Below, in pieces: positions 35,720 to 46,193 of a stretch of 64,000 bases of DNA. The translations under genes and the position numbers were made by a program. Positions within the stretch are counted from its first letter, which is position 1; each line of letters opens with the position of its first letter. This DNA is from Pararhizobium arenae (GTDB lineage: Bacteria; Pseudomonadota; Alphaproteobacteria; Rhizobiales; Rhizobiaceae), in contig NZ_MOOY01000009.1 of the NCBI RefSeq assembly GCF_001931685.1, positions 167,193 through 231,192 of the forward strand, written 5' to 3'. Under the pieces are notes generated by a model. It was not told the origin of the DNA, did no database searches, and saw only the letters and a list, made by a program, of their open reading frames with translations.

Positions 35720-37071
35720 CGACACCCGTTCTCCTCGTCGATGACGATCGGCCATTGCTGCGCGCTACCGCCCAGACGCTGGAACTCGCCGGCTTCGATG
35801 TCTCGCCGTTCAGTTCGGCGACAGAGGCACTAACGGCGCTCGACATGGATTTTGCCGGTGTCGTTGTGTCCGACATTCGCATGCCCGGCACGGACGGGTT
35901 GCAGCTTTTCGAACGCATCTGCGATCTGGACCGGGAAATTCCCGTCATCCTCATCACCGGCCACGGCGATATCCCAACGGCGGTGAAGGCCATTCAGGAT
36001 GGTGTCTACGATTTCATCGCCAAACCCTTTGCGACCGAGCGGCTCATCCAGTGCGTACACCGGGCCGCGGAAAAACGTGGCCTCGTCATGGAAAACCGCC
36101 GCCTGAAGGAGGCGGCACGGCAGGCGGAGGATGGTTTTCCTCTGATCGGCCAGACGTTGGTAATGGACCGCCTGCGCCAGACCCTGCGCCAGATCGCCGA
36201 TACGGATGTCGACGTGCTGGTGACCGGCGAGACTGGGAGCGGCAAGGAGGTGGTCGCCCGCCTGCTGCACGGCTGGAGCCGTCGCGCGAAGGGCAATTTC
36301 GTTGCGCTGAACTGCGGAGCCCTGCCCGAACAGGTGATCGAGAGCGAGCTTTTCGGCCACGAACCCGGCGCTTTTACCGGCGCCCAGAAGAAACGTATCG
36401 GTCGCATCGAGCATTCGAGCGGCGGCACGCTGTTCCTCGACGAGTTGGAAAGCATGCCGCCCTCCACCCAGATCCAGATGCTGCGTGTCCTGGAAATGCG
36501 GGAGGTGACGCCGCTCGGCACCAACGAGGTACGCCCCGTCGATATCCGCATCGTTGCGGCCGCCAAAGTCGATCTTGCCGATCCGGAGCAGCGCAAGGCT
36601 TTTCGCGAAGACCTCTATTACCGCCTGAACGTCGTGTCGCTTTCGATCCCACCGTTGCGCGAAAGGCGGGAGGATATCCCGCTGCTGTTCAGCTATTTCG
36701 CGGACCGTGCGACGCAGCGCTTTCAGCGTGAGGCACCCGCCCTTTCCGGTGACATCCTGCGGCATCTGCGCGAGCATGACTGGCCGGGCAATGTGCGCGA
36801 ACTCTCGCATTTTGCCGAACGCGCCGTTCTGGGCGTCATGCCGTCCACGGCCACCGCGTCCAAGGCATCGGAGACGCACGGCCCGTCCGGTTCGCTTCCT
36901 GAACAGCTCGACCGGTTGGAAGCACAGATCATCCGCGACGCGCTTTCCGCCAATGACGGCAACGTGCAGCAAACGCTTGCGACGCTGGGGATCCCCCGCA
37001 AGACCTTCTACGACAAGCTCCAGCGCCACGGCATCGTGCGACGGGAATTTGCTGTGAAGGACGAGCAGTGA
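35716..37071 (+). CDS. dctD: C4-dicarboxylate response regulator DctD
   Basis: NtrC-family sigma-54 activator of 451 residues. The receiver domain has phospho-acceptor Asp53 in [13 protein letters not shown]. The AAA+ domain has Walker A GETGSGKE, the sigma-54 contact loop EPGAFTGAQ and [13 protein letters not shown] Fis-type HTH closes the protein ([19 protein letters not shown]). GTG start at 35716 overlaps the dctB stop, so the two are translationally coupled. It activates dctA through the sites at 33822-33872. Confidence 0.96.
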   Translation: MTTPVLLVDDDRPLLRATAQTLELAGFDVSPFSSATEALTALDMDFAGVVVSDIRMPGTDGLQLFERICDLDREIPVILITGHGDIPTAVKAIQDGVYDFIAKPFATERLIQCVHRAAEKRGLVMENRRLKEAARQAEDGFPLIGQTLVMDRLRQTLRQIADTDVDVLVTGETGSGKEVVARLLHGWSRRAKGNFVALNCGALPEQVIESELFGHEPGAFTGAQKKRIGRIEHSSGGTLFLDELESMPPSTQIQMLRVLEMREVTPLGTNEVRPVDIRIVAAAKVDLADPEQRKAFREDLYYRLNVVSLSIPPLRERREDIPLLFSYFADRATQRFQREAPALSGDILRHLREHDWPGNVRELSHFAERAVLGVMPSTATASKASETHGPSGSLPEQLDRLEAQIIRDALSANDGNVQQTLATLGIPRKTFYDKLQRHGIVRREFAVKDEQ

Positions 37072-37179
37072 GCCGACGTCATCGCTGTCCGGCGCAATTT
37101 GCATATGGTTGGGAAATCTCGTCGCGCCCGTAAAAATCGAACGGTGGACAGCACGATTTTCGAGCCGAAGCACAAGCGG

Positions 37180-37202
37180 AAAAGAGCGCTCTAGAAGCGC
37201 TC
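37180..37202 (-). terminator. terminator of tRNA-Lys
   Basis: On the minus strand, stem GAGCGCT with its complement (37184-37202, 5-base loop) is followed by TTTT. It lies about 37 bp after the tRNA 3' end. Confidence 0.75.
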
Positions 37203-37238
37203 AAACCACTTTAGCAAAACAAGCTATCAGATTTAAAA

Positions 37239-37314
<76 letters not shown>

Positions 37315-37441
37315 GTCCAGACCGCGTCGCCGCGGTGTGATTGGGCGTATAAAGGGCTTGGCCGGGATTGTCCAGTTCGGAAGATCATTTTTTTTGGCAA
37401 ACCCGAAAAAAAATCCCTCAGATAATCTAAGCCAATGTTTT

Positions 37442-38380
37442 TTAGAGATAAAGTTCTCCACCGGCGATTTTGACCGCCTCCCCGCCAATGCGGGCAGTGG
37501 CGATTTCGCCCTTGTGGACATCAACATGCAGATGGATGAGAGAAGGCCGGCCCATCTCCACCCCTTGCTCGATCAGCACCGGATAATGCCCATCCATCAG
37601 TTGATCGAAGTGATGGATAGCGCCCGAAAATGCAGCGACGGCCGATCCCGTGGCCGGATCCTCCATCATGCGGAGCCCGGGCGCAAACATGCGGGCGTGG
37701 AAGCGCGCCGTGTGGTTCACGCCGCCACGACAGTAGAGATAGGCGCTGGCCAAAATGCCATCCGCCAGCGGCGCCAGCTGCTCCCAGGCCACCGGATCGA
37801 AATCCACCGCGGAAACGGCCGCCAGATCATGCAGCGGCACCATCACAAACGGGACCCCCGCGCTCCAGAACGAGGGCACATGGTTCTCGAAGCCGATCTG
37901 GGTGGACTTGAGACTGAGCGCATCGGAAAGCGCCTGCCGGTCGAAATGGGCATCGAGCCGGACCGATTTTCGTGGCAGATCGAACTCGGCAAACGTCGTG
38001 GCGTCCGCCTTCAGCCTCACGGCACAACGCACCGGCCCGATGTTTTCTTCCAGCACATGAACGATGTCCTGGTTCGATGCCCCGTTCTTCCGCTCGGCAA
38101 TTGCGATTGCCGCACCGACCGTCGGGTGGCCGGCGAAGGGCAGCTCCCTTCCCGGCGTAAAGATTTTCAGTCGCGCCGCATGACCCGGCTGGGTTGGCTG
38201 GAACACGAACACCGTCTCGGAAAGGTTGAACTCCGCCGCAATCGCCTGCATCTTCCGATCATCCAGACCGTCGGCCTCGAAGACCACCGCCAGCGGATTT
38301 CCCGTCAGCCGTTCGGATGTGAAGACGTCATAGATCGCGTAGGGTCTGGCCACGAACTTCTCCTTCAGGTTCAACGGCAT
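37442..38380 (-). CDS. PhzF family isomerase/epimerase
   Basis: A 312-residue PhzF/DAP-epimerase-fold protein. It has YAIYDVFTSERLTGNPLAVV, the catalytic-glutamate region AEFNLSETVFVF, PFAGHPTVGAAIA and MMEDPATGSAVAAFSG, all family hallmarks. The reaction is probably an isomerisation of a small metabolite; PhzF proteins outside phenazine clusters have mostly unknown substrates. No phenazine genes are nearby. Confidence 0.87.
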   Translation of the reverse strand: MPLNLKEKFVARPYAIYDVFTSERLTGNPLAVVFEADGLDDRKMQAIAAEFNLSETVFVFQPTQPGHAARLKIFTPGRELPFAGHPTVGAAIAIAERKNGASNQDIVHVLEENIGPVRCAVRLKADATTFAEFDLPRKSVRLDAHFDRQALSDALSLKSTQIGFENHVPSFWSAGVPFVMVPLHDLAAVSAVDFDPVAWEQLAPLADGILASAYLYCRGGVNHTARFHARMFAPGLRMMEDPATGSAVAAFSGAIHHFDQLMDGHYPVLIEQGVEMGRPSLIHLHVDVHKGEIATARIGGEAVKIAGGELYL

Positions 38381-38416
38381 CGTTCCGTTGCAGAGGCGAA
38401 CATAGGACGAAGGCCT

Positions 38417-39169
38417 TCATCCGTCACCCGTGTCTTTCGAATGGCCTGCGAAAATCCAGCTCAGGATTCCGGGCATGAACGGCGGATAGTCGTAAAGCGT
38501 CGGATCGGCGGTCGTGATGGCCATCGCCGCGTCGATTTCCGGCTGCGGATCATCGGCGGCATGGCGCTCGATGATCGACACAAGTTCGTCCGCAGTCTGC
38601 GAAAATCGGTAGAGGCGGAAGAGCGTGACGACGCTGTCGGCGTGCAGCGCCCAGAAGCTTTCTCCGGCTGTGGCGGCGGCGAGATCGAGCCCGGTTTCTT
38701 CCGCAACTTCCCGCCTCATATTGCCTTCGACATCGCAGCGCCCCTCAACGATATCGCTTGCGTCGAGCGAGCCTGCGGCGCAGTAGACCCGGCCGGGATT
38801 GGCGGTGTGCGGTCCCATTCGGATGGCGATGACCGCGCCATCGGCTGACAGGATCACAGGAAGGCCGAAAAGATGCACCGCCTTGTCGCGTGGCTTCGTT
38901 TTCCGCCAGAGGAGGAACGTCGAATAATCGACGAGATGGCATTCTCCACGGATTGCGCCCTGACGGATCATGATCGCCCGCGGCAGCACCATGCGACCGT
39001 TGAAGAAAGCGGGATTGCGGGCGATCTCCGCCTGCCAGTTGAGCGCCGCGGCCTGCGCTTCGGCCTGTTCGTAGGGATGCGGCGTATCGAGGACCGTCAG
39101 GTCGAAGTCCGAGACCGGAAAGATCGCACCGGCTTCGGGCCAGTCATGAAAATTGCTCATCAGCATCAT
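38417..39169 (-). CDS. NUDIX hydrolase
   Basis: A 250-residue protein with a NUDIX box ending REVAEETGLDL (preceded by GSLDASD, with an acidic linker), which hydrolyses nucleoside diphosphate derivatives or similar. The ATG at 39169 shares its first base with the upstream stop (TGATG), suggesting coupling to the phosphatase-family gene; in-frame ATGs at 39166 and 39160 are alternatives. Substrate unknown. The N-terminal 100 residues do not resemble known domains. Confidence 0.8.
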   Translation of the reverse strand: MMLMSNFHDWPEAGAIFPVSDFDLTVLDTPHPYEQAEAQAAALNWQAEIARNPAFFNGRMVLPRAIMIRQGAIRGECHLVDYSTFLLWRKTKPRDKAVHLFGLPVILSADGAVIAIRMGPHTANPGRVYCAAGSLDASDIVEGRCDVEGNMRREVAEETGLDLAAATAGESFWALHADSVVTLFRLYRFSQTADELVSIIERHAADDPQPEIDAAMAITTADPTLYDYPPFMPGILSWIFAGHSKDTGDG

Positions 39170-40335
39170 CAAACATCCAGGGAAAGAACGATGGGGCAGT
39201 GGTCGGAGGCCTTCGGCCTGTCCCAGCCGATGCGGGGATAGCGCTCGACCTCCTGCCCCTTTGGAAAGATCGTGCGAAACGGCTGCCCGCCACGGATGAT
39301 GTCGGGCACCGCCGCCGGGTTCTTTGCCGCCAGCGCAGGCGAAAGCCAGATGTAATCGAGCTGGCAGAGATGGCGCTCCTGCGGCCCGCGGCTGTGAAAC
39401 AGCGTCCAGCGATCCAGTTCCGGCCTGCGGCGCATCACGTTTTCGGCAAATCCGTCATGGCTGAAAACATCGAGTGCGCTTTCCGCCTCCCGGGCAGGAT
39501 GAAAAGTGTAGCCTGTCCGCCTGTCGCCACGAATATCGATGCGCTCCTGATAATCGTTCATGTCGCCGCAGATCGCGAAGGACGCACTTGAAGCGCCCTC
39601 GCCCCGCCCAAACCTGTCCTCGATGATGCGGCGGACCGCGCGCGCCTCCGCCTGGCGCACCGCCATGGTTGCCATCCGTCCGTCGAGCCCGTCGCGCGCC
39701 GGCCCCATCGACTTGAAATGCACGACGAACAGCGTCAGCGGCCGCCCGCCGATGCGAAACTCGAGTTCAAGGCAGTCGCGCCGGAATATGCGGTCTCCCG
39801 GCAGCTCGGTCGCTGCCAGGGTGTCGTTGAAAAGGTCGAAATCCGCATAGGTGACGCCGGCATGGGATCTGACGTCGATGCATTCGATCCGTTCGCCGTC
39901 GCGGCTTTCCTCGCGCACCAGCACGGCGACATCGATGCCGCGCCTGTCGTTGCCGTCGATCAGGTATTTCTGGCGGTAGCCGTTGCCGACCATGCGGAAG
40001 AGATAGCCGTACTCGAAAGCCTGAAGCGCCGCCATGTTGTCGGCCTCCTGCAGGCAGAGGATATCGCCGTCGCAATCTGCAATCGCCAGCGCCGACATCT
40101 GCCGCGTATCGTCGGTATGCGCGATCGTCCGCGCCTCTTCCAGCCGCTGATATTCCGCCTCGCTGCGCACATCGAAGAGCCGCAAAACCCGATCCTGCTT
40201 CAACTGGTTGCGATAGCCGGAAAAATCGAATCGGCTCATCAGGTTTTCGATGTTGAAAGTGGCAAGGCGAAGCGGCATGAGGGCATCCATATCGAATCCG
40301 GCGACCGCCGGCACAGTGACTGCGACTGTAGCCAT
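39169..40335 (-). CDS. endonuclease/exonuclease/phosphatase family protein
   Basis: A 388-residue EEP-superfamily protein, which cleave phosphodiester bonds in DNA, RNA or lipids with Mg2+. Core blocks are LRLATFNIENL, DILCLQEADN, FVVHFKSMG, AICGDMNDYQ and KASDHCPIVLSLDV. There is no signal peptide. The start is uncertain: ATG codons at 40290 and 40278 give MPLRLATFNIE, closer to the family. It is coupled to the NUDIX gene. Confidence 0.82.
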   Translation of the reverse strand: MATVAVTVPAVAGFDMDALMPLRLATFNIENLMSRFDFSGYRNQLKQDRVLRLFDVRSEAEYQRLEEARTIAHTDDTRQMSALAIADCDGDILCLQEADNMAALQAFEYGYLFRMVGNGYRQKYLIDGNDRRGIDVAVLVREESRDGERIECIDVRSHAGVTYADFDLFNDTLAATELPGDRIFRRDCLELEFRIGGRPLTLFVVHFKSMGPARDGLDGRMATMAVRQAEARAVRRIIEDRFGRGEGASSASFAICGDMNDYQERIDIRGDRRTGYTFHPAREAESALDVFSHDGFAENVMRRRPELDRWTLFHSRGPQERHLCQLDYIWLSPALAAKNPAAVPDIIRGGQPFRTIFPKGQEVERYPRIGWDRPKASDHCPIVLSLDV

Positions 40336-40495
40336 TCGGTTGCAAATGTCGAATGACGGCTCGATGAAGCCGGAACGACCGGCAGACGCACCATATTTGG
40401 GTGAATGGCAGATCCCTGAATAATCTGCCGTTTTCGCCCGTTTCTCCTCGGATTATAACAGGCTGTGCCGCTGGGCTGGCATGATGGAGGGGACA

Positions 40496-40864
40496 ATGGC
40501 AATGATGAGACTTACGCTGATCGTGGTTGCGACCATGCTGCTGAGCGCCGGTGCGGCGCGGGCAGACCTTTACGGCGCGATTTCGCTGTCGCCGGCGAAC
40601 GGAGCAACCGGCTGGTCCTTCGACTTCACCTCGCGCTGGGAGGCCGAGGATGTGTCGCAGCGCAATTGCTACAGGCACGCATCCGATTGCCGCGTCGCCA
40701 TATGGTTCAAAAACGCCTGCGGCGCGGTTGCGCGCGGCCCCCAGGGCTGGGGCGCCGACTGGGCGGAAACGCCTTACCTCGCCCAGAGCGCGGCCCTTGC
40801 GTCCTGCGCACGCCATTCCGGCGGCTGCCGGGTCATCCGCTGGCAGTGCTCCGGCGCCCGCTAG
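40496..40864 (+). CDS. secreted DUF4189-type protein
   Basis: A 122-residue exported protein with signal peptide ending GAARAD and a DUF4189 domain: LYGAISLSP, then cysteine-bearing CYRHASDCRVAIWFKNACGA, AALASCARHSGGCRVIRWQC. Paired cysteines are likely disulfide bonded in the periplasm. GGAGGGG precedes the ATG at 40496. Function unknown. Confidence 0.75.
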   Translation: MAMMRLTLIVVATMLLSAGAARADLYGAISLSPANGATGWSFDFTSRWEAEDVSQRNCYRHASDCRVAIWFKNACGAVARGPQGWGADWAETPYLAQSAALASCARHSGGCRVIRWQCSGAR

Positions 40865-40967
40865 CGCCAAAACGCTGTTTTAGATCACCTTAATTGATTG
40901 AAACTATAATATAGTTTTCGAGATGCCTGCGACATGGCGTCTTCGGGGGCATGGGTTGGGAGAAAAC

Positions 40968-42869
40968 ATGGGCAGGCAACCTGGATGGGGCGAGCGGCTG
41001 CGTTATCAGTTCGATAAGAGTATGGCTGCGGGGCCGGTCGCGCTGATCGGCTGGCTCGCGATCATATCGCTGATGGTCATCGTCCTTGCCGGCGCATTCC
41101 TTGCCATCACGCAGATCGCGCCCGAAGGTGGTCAGCCCGTCAGCTTCATCGAGGGCTCTTGGGAATCGCTCATGCGCACGATGGATGCCGGCACCATGGG
41201 CGGCGACATCGGCTGGGGCTTCCGCGGCGTCTCGCTGGTGGTCACCATCGTCGGCATCTTCATCTTTTCCGCCTTGATCGGCGTTTTGAGCTCGGGTCTG
41301 GAAAACAAGCTCGACGAACTGCGAAAAGGGCGTTCGGTGGTTCTTGAAAAGGACCAGACGATCATCCTCAATTGGTCGCCTTCGATCTTCGATGTCATCT
41401 CCGAGCTGGTTATCGCCAATGCGAGCCGCAAGAAGCCGCGCATCGTCATCATGGCCAGCAAGGACAAGGTGGAGATGGAAGACGAGATCGCTTACAAGAT
41501 CCCGGAGCTGCGCAACACGCGCATCATCTGCCGCAACGGCGACCCGACCGATCTTCACGACCTTGCGATCGTCAACCCGCAGACGTCCCGCTCCATCATC
41601 GTGCTTTCGCCGGAGGGCGACGATCCGGACTCACAGGTCATCAAGACCGTGCTGGCGCTGGTCAACGATCCGAAGCGCCGCGAGAAGCCCTACCAGATCG
41701 CCGCGGAAATCCGCGACAGCAGGAATGCCGATGTCGCCCGCATCGTCGGCGGCAGCGAACTGCAGCTGGTATTGGCCGACGATCTCATTTCACGCATCGT
41801 CGTGCATTCCAGCCGCCAGACCGGCCTGAGCGGCGTCTATTCCGAACTGCTCGATTTCGAGGGTTGCGAAATCTACACGCTCGAACAGCCCGATCTGGTC
41901 GGGAAATCCTTTGCAGCGGCCGTCATGGCCTACGAAGCCTCGACACTCATCGGCGTCTGCGACGAGAGCGGTGCCGTCCACCTCAATCCGGCCGCCGGCC
42001 GCGTTTTCCTTGCCGGCGAAAAAGCCGTCATCATCGCCGAGGACGATGCCGCAATCAAAACCGGCGATGCCAACCTCGCGGTAGACAAGGACGCGATCCG
42101 GGCCCCCGAGCCTCGTATGCCCGAACCGGAGCGCACGCTGATCCTGGGCTGGAACCGCCGTGGCCCGATCATCACGTTCGAACTTTCGCGCTACGTTGCG
42201 CCGGGTTCCTTGCTGACCATCGCGGCCGATACGCCGCAGCTGGTGGACGACATCGCATCGCTGAGGGTCGCCAACGACCACATGGCGGTTGAATACAGCG
42301 TGATCGACACAGGAAACCGGACCGCGCTCGAAGCCCTCGACATCCCGAGCTACGATCACGTCCTTGTCCTTGGCTACAGCGACAACATGGCGCCGCAGCC
42401 CGCCGACACCCGCACGCTCGTCACCCTTCTCCAGTTGCGCAAGATCGCCGAGCGCGCCGGCAAGCACATCGCGGTGGTGAGCGAAATGACCGACGTGCGC
42501 AACCGCGAGCTTGCCGAAGTCACCCGCGCCGACGATTTCGTCGTCAGCAACAAGCTGGTGAGCCTCATGCTGGCGCAGGCCTCGGAAAACGCCTCGATGG
42601 CGGCAATCTTCGACGACCTGCTCGACGAGGAAGGATCGGAAATCTACATGCGGCCCGTCTCGGACTATGTTGCGACCGATCAGCCCGTGAACTTCTACAC
42701 GATCTGCCTCTCGGCCCTGCGCCGCGGCGAGGTTGCGATCGGTTATCGCCGGCAGCGCGAAAACGATCCAGATCACCGCAATCTCGGCGGCGTCGTGGTC
42801 AATCCGCTGAAATCCGAGACACTGCAATTCGGGCCAGAGGACCGCATCATCGTTCTCGCAAGGGATTGA
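40968..42869 (+). CDS. CASTOR/POLLUX (DMI1)-type ion channel homologue
   Basis: A 633-residue membrane protein with two transmembrane segments (about 23-48 and 86-110) around a pore-like loop with DAGTMGGD (73-80), followed by two tandem RCK-like Rossmann domains (TIILNWSPSIFDVI near 125; TLILGWNRRGPII near 390) typical of ligand-gated K+ or Ca2+ permeable channels. The gene lies alone between two unrelated units. Ion selectivity and ligand are unknown. Confidence 0.83.
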   Translation: MGRQPGWGERLRYQFDKSMAAGPVALIGWLAIISLMVIVLAGAFLAITQIAPEGGQPVSFIEGSWESLMRTMDAGTMGGDIGWGFRGVSLVVTIVGIFIFSALIGVLSSGLENKLDELRKGRSVVLEKDQTIILNWSPSIFDVISELVIANASRKKPRIVIMASKDKVEMEDEIAYKIPELRNTRIICRNGDPTDLHDLAIVNPQTSRSIIVLSPEGDDPDSQVIKTVLALVNDPKRREKPYQIAAEIRDSRNADVARIVGGSELQLVLADDLISRIVVHSSRQTGLSGVYSELLDFEGCEIYTLEQPDLVGKSFAAAVMAYEASTLIGVCDESGAVHLNPAAGRVFLAGEKAVIIAEDDAAIKTGDANLAVDKDAIRAPEPRMPEPERTLILGWNRRGPIITFELSRYVAPGSLLTIAADTPQLVDDIASLRVANDHMAVEYSVIDTGNRTALEALDIPSYDHVLVLGYSDNMAPQPADTRTLVTLLQLRKIAERAGKHIAVVSEMTDVRNRELAEVTRADDFVVSNKLVSLMLAQASENASMAAIFDDLLDEEGSEIYMRPVSDYVATDQPVNFYTICLSALRRGEVAIGYRRQRENDPDHRNLGGVVVNPLKSETLQFGPEDRIIVLARD

Positions 42870-42979
42870 TCCACCCGCAGAAAACCGTGCAGCAAGGCGG
42901 AACGCGAAGTTTTTCGCCTTGAAGTGGCGCGAGACCTCGGCGACCCATAACAAGATTGATTTCGTTGAGGAGAAGCATC

Positions 42980-44635
42980 GTGAACAAGGCCATAGAGACG
43001 GGCAGCCTCTCGCGCGCCGGGCAACTGTCCGTCGAAATGACCCGCTGGCCCAGCGTGACGGGCAGTGACGGCGAGGCCCAATTCTCGTCACGGCTGACGA
43101 GCCTGCTTCGCAGCCTTCCCGCCTTTTACGACACGCCGGAGAATGTGTTTGCCCGAGACAGTCACGGCTCCCCCGCGCGGCAGAATGTTTTCGCGCTGGT
43201 TCGCGGCGAAGGCCGTCGCTGCCTCGTCCTGGCCGGCCATTTCGACACGGTGTCGATTGCCAACTACACCACGCTGTCCGCGCTCGCCTGCGAGCCCGAG
43301 GCACTCACGACAGCGCTGATCGCCGAGCTTTCCGCCAAGTCACGCAATGCCGTCGAGGAAAAGGCGCTTTCCGACCTGCTGACCGGAGATTTCCTCGCCG
43401 GTCGTGGCCTCCTCGATATGAAGAGCGGCCTTGCCGCAGGGATCGCCGCGCTGGAGCGTTATGCCGCGCTCGCTCAAAGACCTGGAAACCTCCTCTTTAT
43501 CGCGACACCCGACGAGGAAAACCGCTCGCGCGGCATCCGCAGCCTGCGTGACAGACTGCCGGACATCGCTTCTCAGCTCGATCTCGATATCGTCGGCGGC
43601 ATCAATCTGGACGCCAGCGGCGACGATGGCGATGGCGGGCTGGGACGTGCGGTCTATCTCGGGTCGGTCGGTAAATTCTCTCCCTTCGCCTTCGTCGCCG
43701 GGCGCCCGACCCATGCAGGTTATGCCTATGACGGCGTCAGCGCCCACCTGATTGCAGCCGAGATCATGCGGGCGGTGGAATTCAACAGCGCGCTTTGCGA
43801 CGAGGCTCATGGCGAGGTTTCGCCGGCGCCCGTCTGCCTTGAGGCAAAGGATGTGCGCCACGGCTATGAGGTGACGACGCCCGCCCATGTCTGGCTGTCC
43901 TTCAACTGGCTTACCCATCGCCGCTCGCCGACCGACATCCTGGAAGAATTTTCAGCCATTGCCACCGCGGCCATGGACAGGGCGCTGCAATCGCAGAAGG
44001 AAAACGGCGATGCCTTCTTCGCACGGCAGGGCATCGAACGAAATGTCCGCGCCGAAGGCCGCGTGATCAGCTTCGGGGAACTGCGCAAGCTGGCGGCGGA
44101 AACGGCCGACGGCGATACGATCCGGAGAATAGCAGCCCTTGAGGAAAGCCTGGCGACCAGTGACGAGCCGCTTTCGGCCACCCGAGCCGTGGTGGGTGAA
44201 CTGCTGACGGCAACCGGTCTCGAAGGTCCATTGGTCGTGGTTGGTTTTTCGACGCTGCATTATCCACGCGTCCATACCGGAGATCTCGGAGAGGCCGGAC
44301 AGGAATTTGCGAGACGTCTGCAAGTGGCCGCGTCCCTGATTGAAGATCGCCATCAGACCAGCATCTGCTTCCGGCAATTCTTCGCCGGCATTTCCGACAT
44401 GAGCTTCTTCGGTCATCGGCCAGACACGGCGCAGTCGGAAACGCTGAAGGCCAACACGCCCGTTCCCGCCTTTGTCGATGCGACCCCGCAAAACGCCCTC
44501 TCCTACCCCGTTGTAAATATCGGTCCATGGGGACGCGACTATCACCAGAAATGGGAGCGGGTGCACATGGGCTACACCTTCGAGGTGCTGCCGGATCTGA
44601 TCCACGAATGCACCCTCGCGGTGCTTTCCCGATAA
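42980..44635 (+). CDS. RocB-like M20 family peptidase/deacylase
   Basis: A 551-residue zinc-dependent M20/M28-type hydrolase with blocks CLVLAGHFDTV (metal ligands), GRGLLDMKSGLAAGIAAL, ATPDEENRS and RPTHAGYAYDG, resembling arginine-utilisation protein RocB. A GTG start at 42980 follows GAGGAGAAG; the frame is open from 42956. It ends before a strong bidirectional terminator. The substrate is unknown; an amino-acid or peptide derivative is plausible. Confidence 0.85.
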   Translation: MNKAIETGSLSRAGQLSVEMTRWPSVTGSDGEAQFSSRLTSLLRSLPAFYDTPENVFARDSHGSPARQNVFALVRGEGRRCLVLAGHFDTVSIANYTTLSALACEPEALTTALIAELSAKSRNAVEEKALSDLLTGDFLAGRGLLDMKSGLAAGIAALERYAALAQRPGNLLFIATPDEENRSRGIRSLRDRLPDIASQLDLDIVGGINLDASGDDGDGGLGRAVYLGSVGKFSPFAFVAGRPTHAGYAYDGVSAHLIAAEIMRAVEFNSALCDEAHGEVSPAPVCLEAKDVRHGYEVTTPAHVWLSFNWLTHRRSPTDILEEFSAIATAAMDRALQSQKENGDAFFARQGIERNVRAEGRVISFGELRKLAAETADGDTIRRIAALEESLATSDEPLSATRAVVGELLTATGLEGPLVVVGFSTLHYPRVHTGDLGEAGQEFARRLQVAASLIEDRHQTSICFRQFFAGISDMSFFGHRPDTAQSETLKANTPVPAFVDATPQNALSYPVVNIGPWGRDYHQKWERVHMGYTFEVLPDLIHECTLAVLSR

Positions 44636-44648
44636 GCCCACGAAACGG

Positions 44649-44683
44649 AAAAGGTCGCCGATGGAAACCCACGGCGACCTTTT
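44649..44683. terminator. bidirectional rho-independent terminator
   Basis: A perfect 12-bp stem with AAAAGGTCGCCG at 44649-44660 and CGGCGACCTTTT at 44672-44683. The A/T ends make it work for both converging units, the RocB-like gene and the aminotransferase. Confidence 0.9.
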
Positions 44684-44736
44684 GGCTCAAGCGTGACGGG
44701 TAAGGCGCGCAGAGACACGCCTCGAACGAAAGCTGA

Positions 44737-45960
44737 CTAAGCAGCCGTCTCGCCCCGAATCAACGTTCCGAGGCGGGAGATACCGTCCTCGATCATCTGA
44801 TCGTTGGCGCAGGAGAAGCTCATGCGGAGCGTATTCGCACCCGAACCATCGGCGAAGAACGCCTTGCCGGGCACAAACGCAACCTTCGCCGTTTCCAGCG
44901 ATTTCGCCAGCAACTCGGCGCCGTCCATGCCCTTGGGCAGGGTCAGCCAGATAAACATACCACCTTCCGGCTTCGTCCAATGCACGCCCTCCGGCATGTA
45001 TTTTTCAAGCGCCGCCAGCATGCAGTCGCGGCGATGGCTGTAGACGGCCTTGATCTTTTCGACCTGCTTGTCGAAGCCACGCTCGGCAACAAGCGAAATC
45101 GCCATCTGGTTGATCGTCGAGGAGTGCAGGTCGGCCGCCTGCTTCATCAGCACGAGTTTGCGGATCACCTGCGAGTTTGCAACCGTGAAACCGACACGGA
45201 GCCCCGGCGCCAGCGTCTTGGAAAAGCTGCCCGAATAGATCGTCCGGGTCTTTTCGATGTCGCCGCCATTGCGCGCCAGTTCGATCGCGAGGATGGGCGG
45301 GATAGCCTCGCCATCGTAACGCAGCGACTGGTAGGCCGCATCTTCGATGATGGCGATATCGAGTTCGGCAGCCAGATCAAGCAGGCGCTCGCGGCCTTCC
45401 CGATCGACCGTTTCACCGGTCGGGTTGGAAAAATCGGCCGAGAGATAGGCGAACTTCACCGAGCCACCGGCGTCGGAAGCCGCAGCACGATAGGAATCCG
45501 GTGTGCGATTGCCGTTCAGCGTCAGCTGATCGTATTTCGGCTCATAGGCATTGAAAGCCTGCAATGCGCCCAGATAGGTGGGCCAGGTTACGAGCGCCGT
45601 ATCGTTCGGCGACAGGAACAGCTTGCCGATATAATCCAGCCCCTGCTGCGAGCCGGACGTGATGAAGATGTTTTCCGGGCCGGCGGTGATGCCGATCTTC
45701 GCCATCTCGTCGGACAGCCAGCGGCGCAGTGGGAGATAGCCCTCGCTCACGGAATATTGCAGCGCCGCACTGACCGTCGGGCCGCTGAAGATTTCGGAAT
45801 AGACCGACTGGAATTCTTCGTTGGGAAACAGCGCCGGGTCTGGGATACCCCCTGCGAAGGAGATGATATCATGCCGATCGAGCAGCTTCAAAAGTTCGCG
45901 GATTTCAGACGCGCGCATGCGAACGGAGCGCGTGGCGAAGATTTTTTCCCAATCCAGCAT
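44737..45960 (-). CDS. class I/II aminotransferase (2-aminoadipate type)
   Basis: A 407-residue PLP enzyme. It shows DIISFAGGIPDPALFP, ALQYSVSEGYLPLRRWL, YLSADFSNPTGETV and the PLP lysine in SGSFSKTLAPGLRVG. This is the LysN-like group that transaminates 2-oxoadipate, branched-chain or aromatic oxo-acids. The ATG at 45960 follows GAGGAAA. The exact substrate cannot be read from sequence; neighbouring ilvC hints only weakly at branched-chain amino acids. Confidence 0.85.
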   Translation of the reverse strand: MLDWEKIFATRSVRMRASEIRELLKLLDRHDIISFAGGIPDPALFPNEEFQSVYSEIFSGPTVSAALQYSVSEGYLPLRRWLSDEMAKIGITAGPENIFITSGSQQGLDYIGKLFLSPNDTALVTWPTYLGALQAFNAYEPKYDQLTLNGNRTPDSYRAAASDAGGSVKFAYLSADFSNPTGETVDREGRERLLDLAAELDIAIIEDAAYQSLRYDGEAIPPILAIELARNGGDIEKTRTIYSGSFSKTLAPGLRVGFTVANSQVIRKLVLMKQAADLHSSTINQMAISLVAERGFDKQVEKIKAVYSHRRDCMLAALEKYMPEGVHWTKPEGGMFIWLTLPKGMDGAELLAKSLETAKVAFVPGKAFFADGSGANTLRMSFSCANDQMIEDGISRLGTLIRGETAA

Positions 45961-46193
45961 TGGATGTTTCCTCAAGATTATATTTTACGGAAACAAGACC
46001 ACGCCGGACGAATTAAGTCAATGTTGCTGACCTAAATTTCGCCGTTCGCGAAGAGGCAAATTCTCACCTTCTGCAGTCTCGATCAGGCATCAAATAAAAT
46101 GCCCGAACAGGCCTGCTGTCAAAGGTTAAGGCAATTCATGCAGCGCCTTTATGCGACGCAGAATGGTTACTTTCGGAGCCTGAAAGTGCCGGC

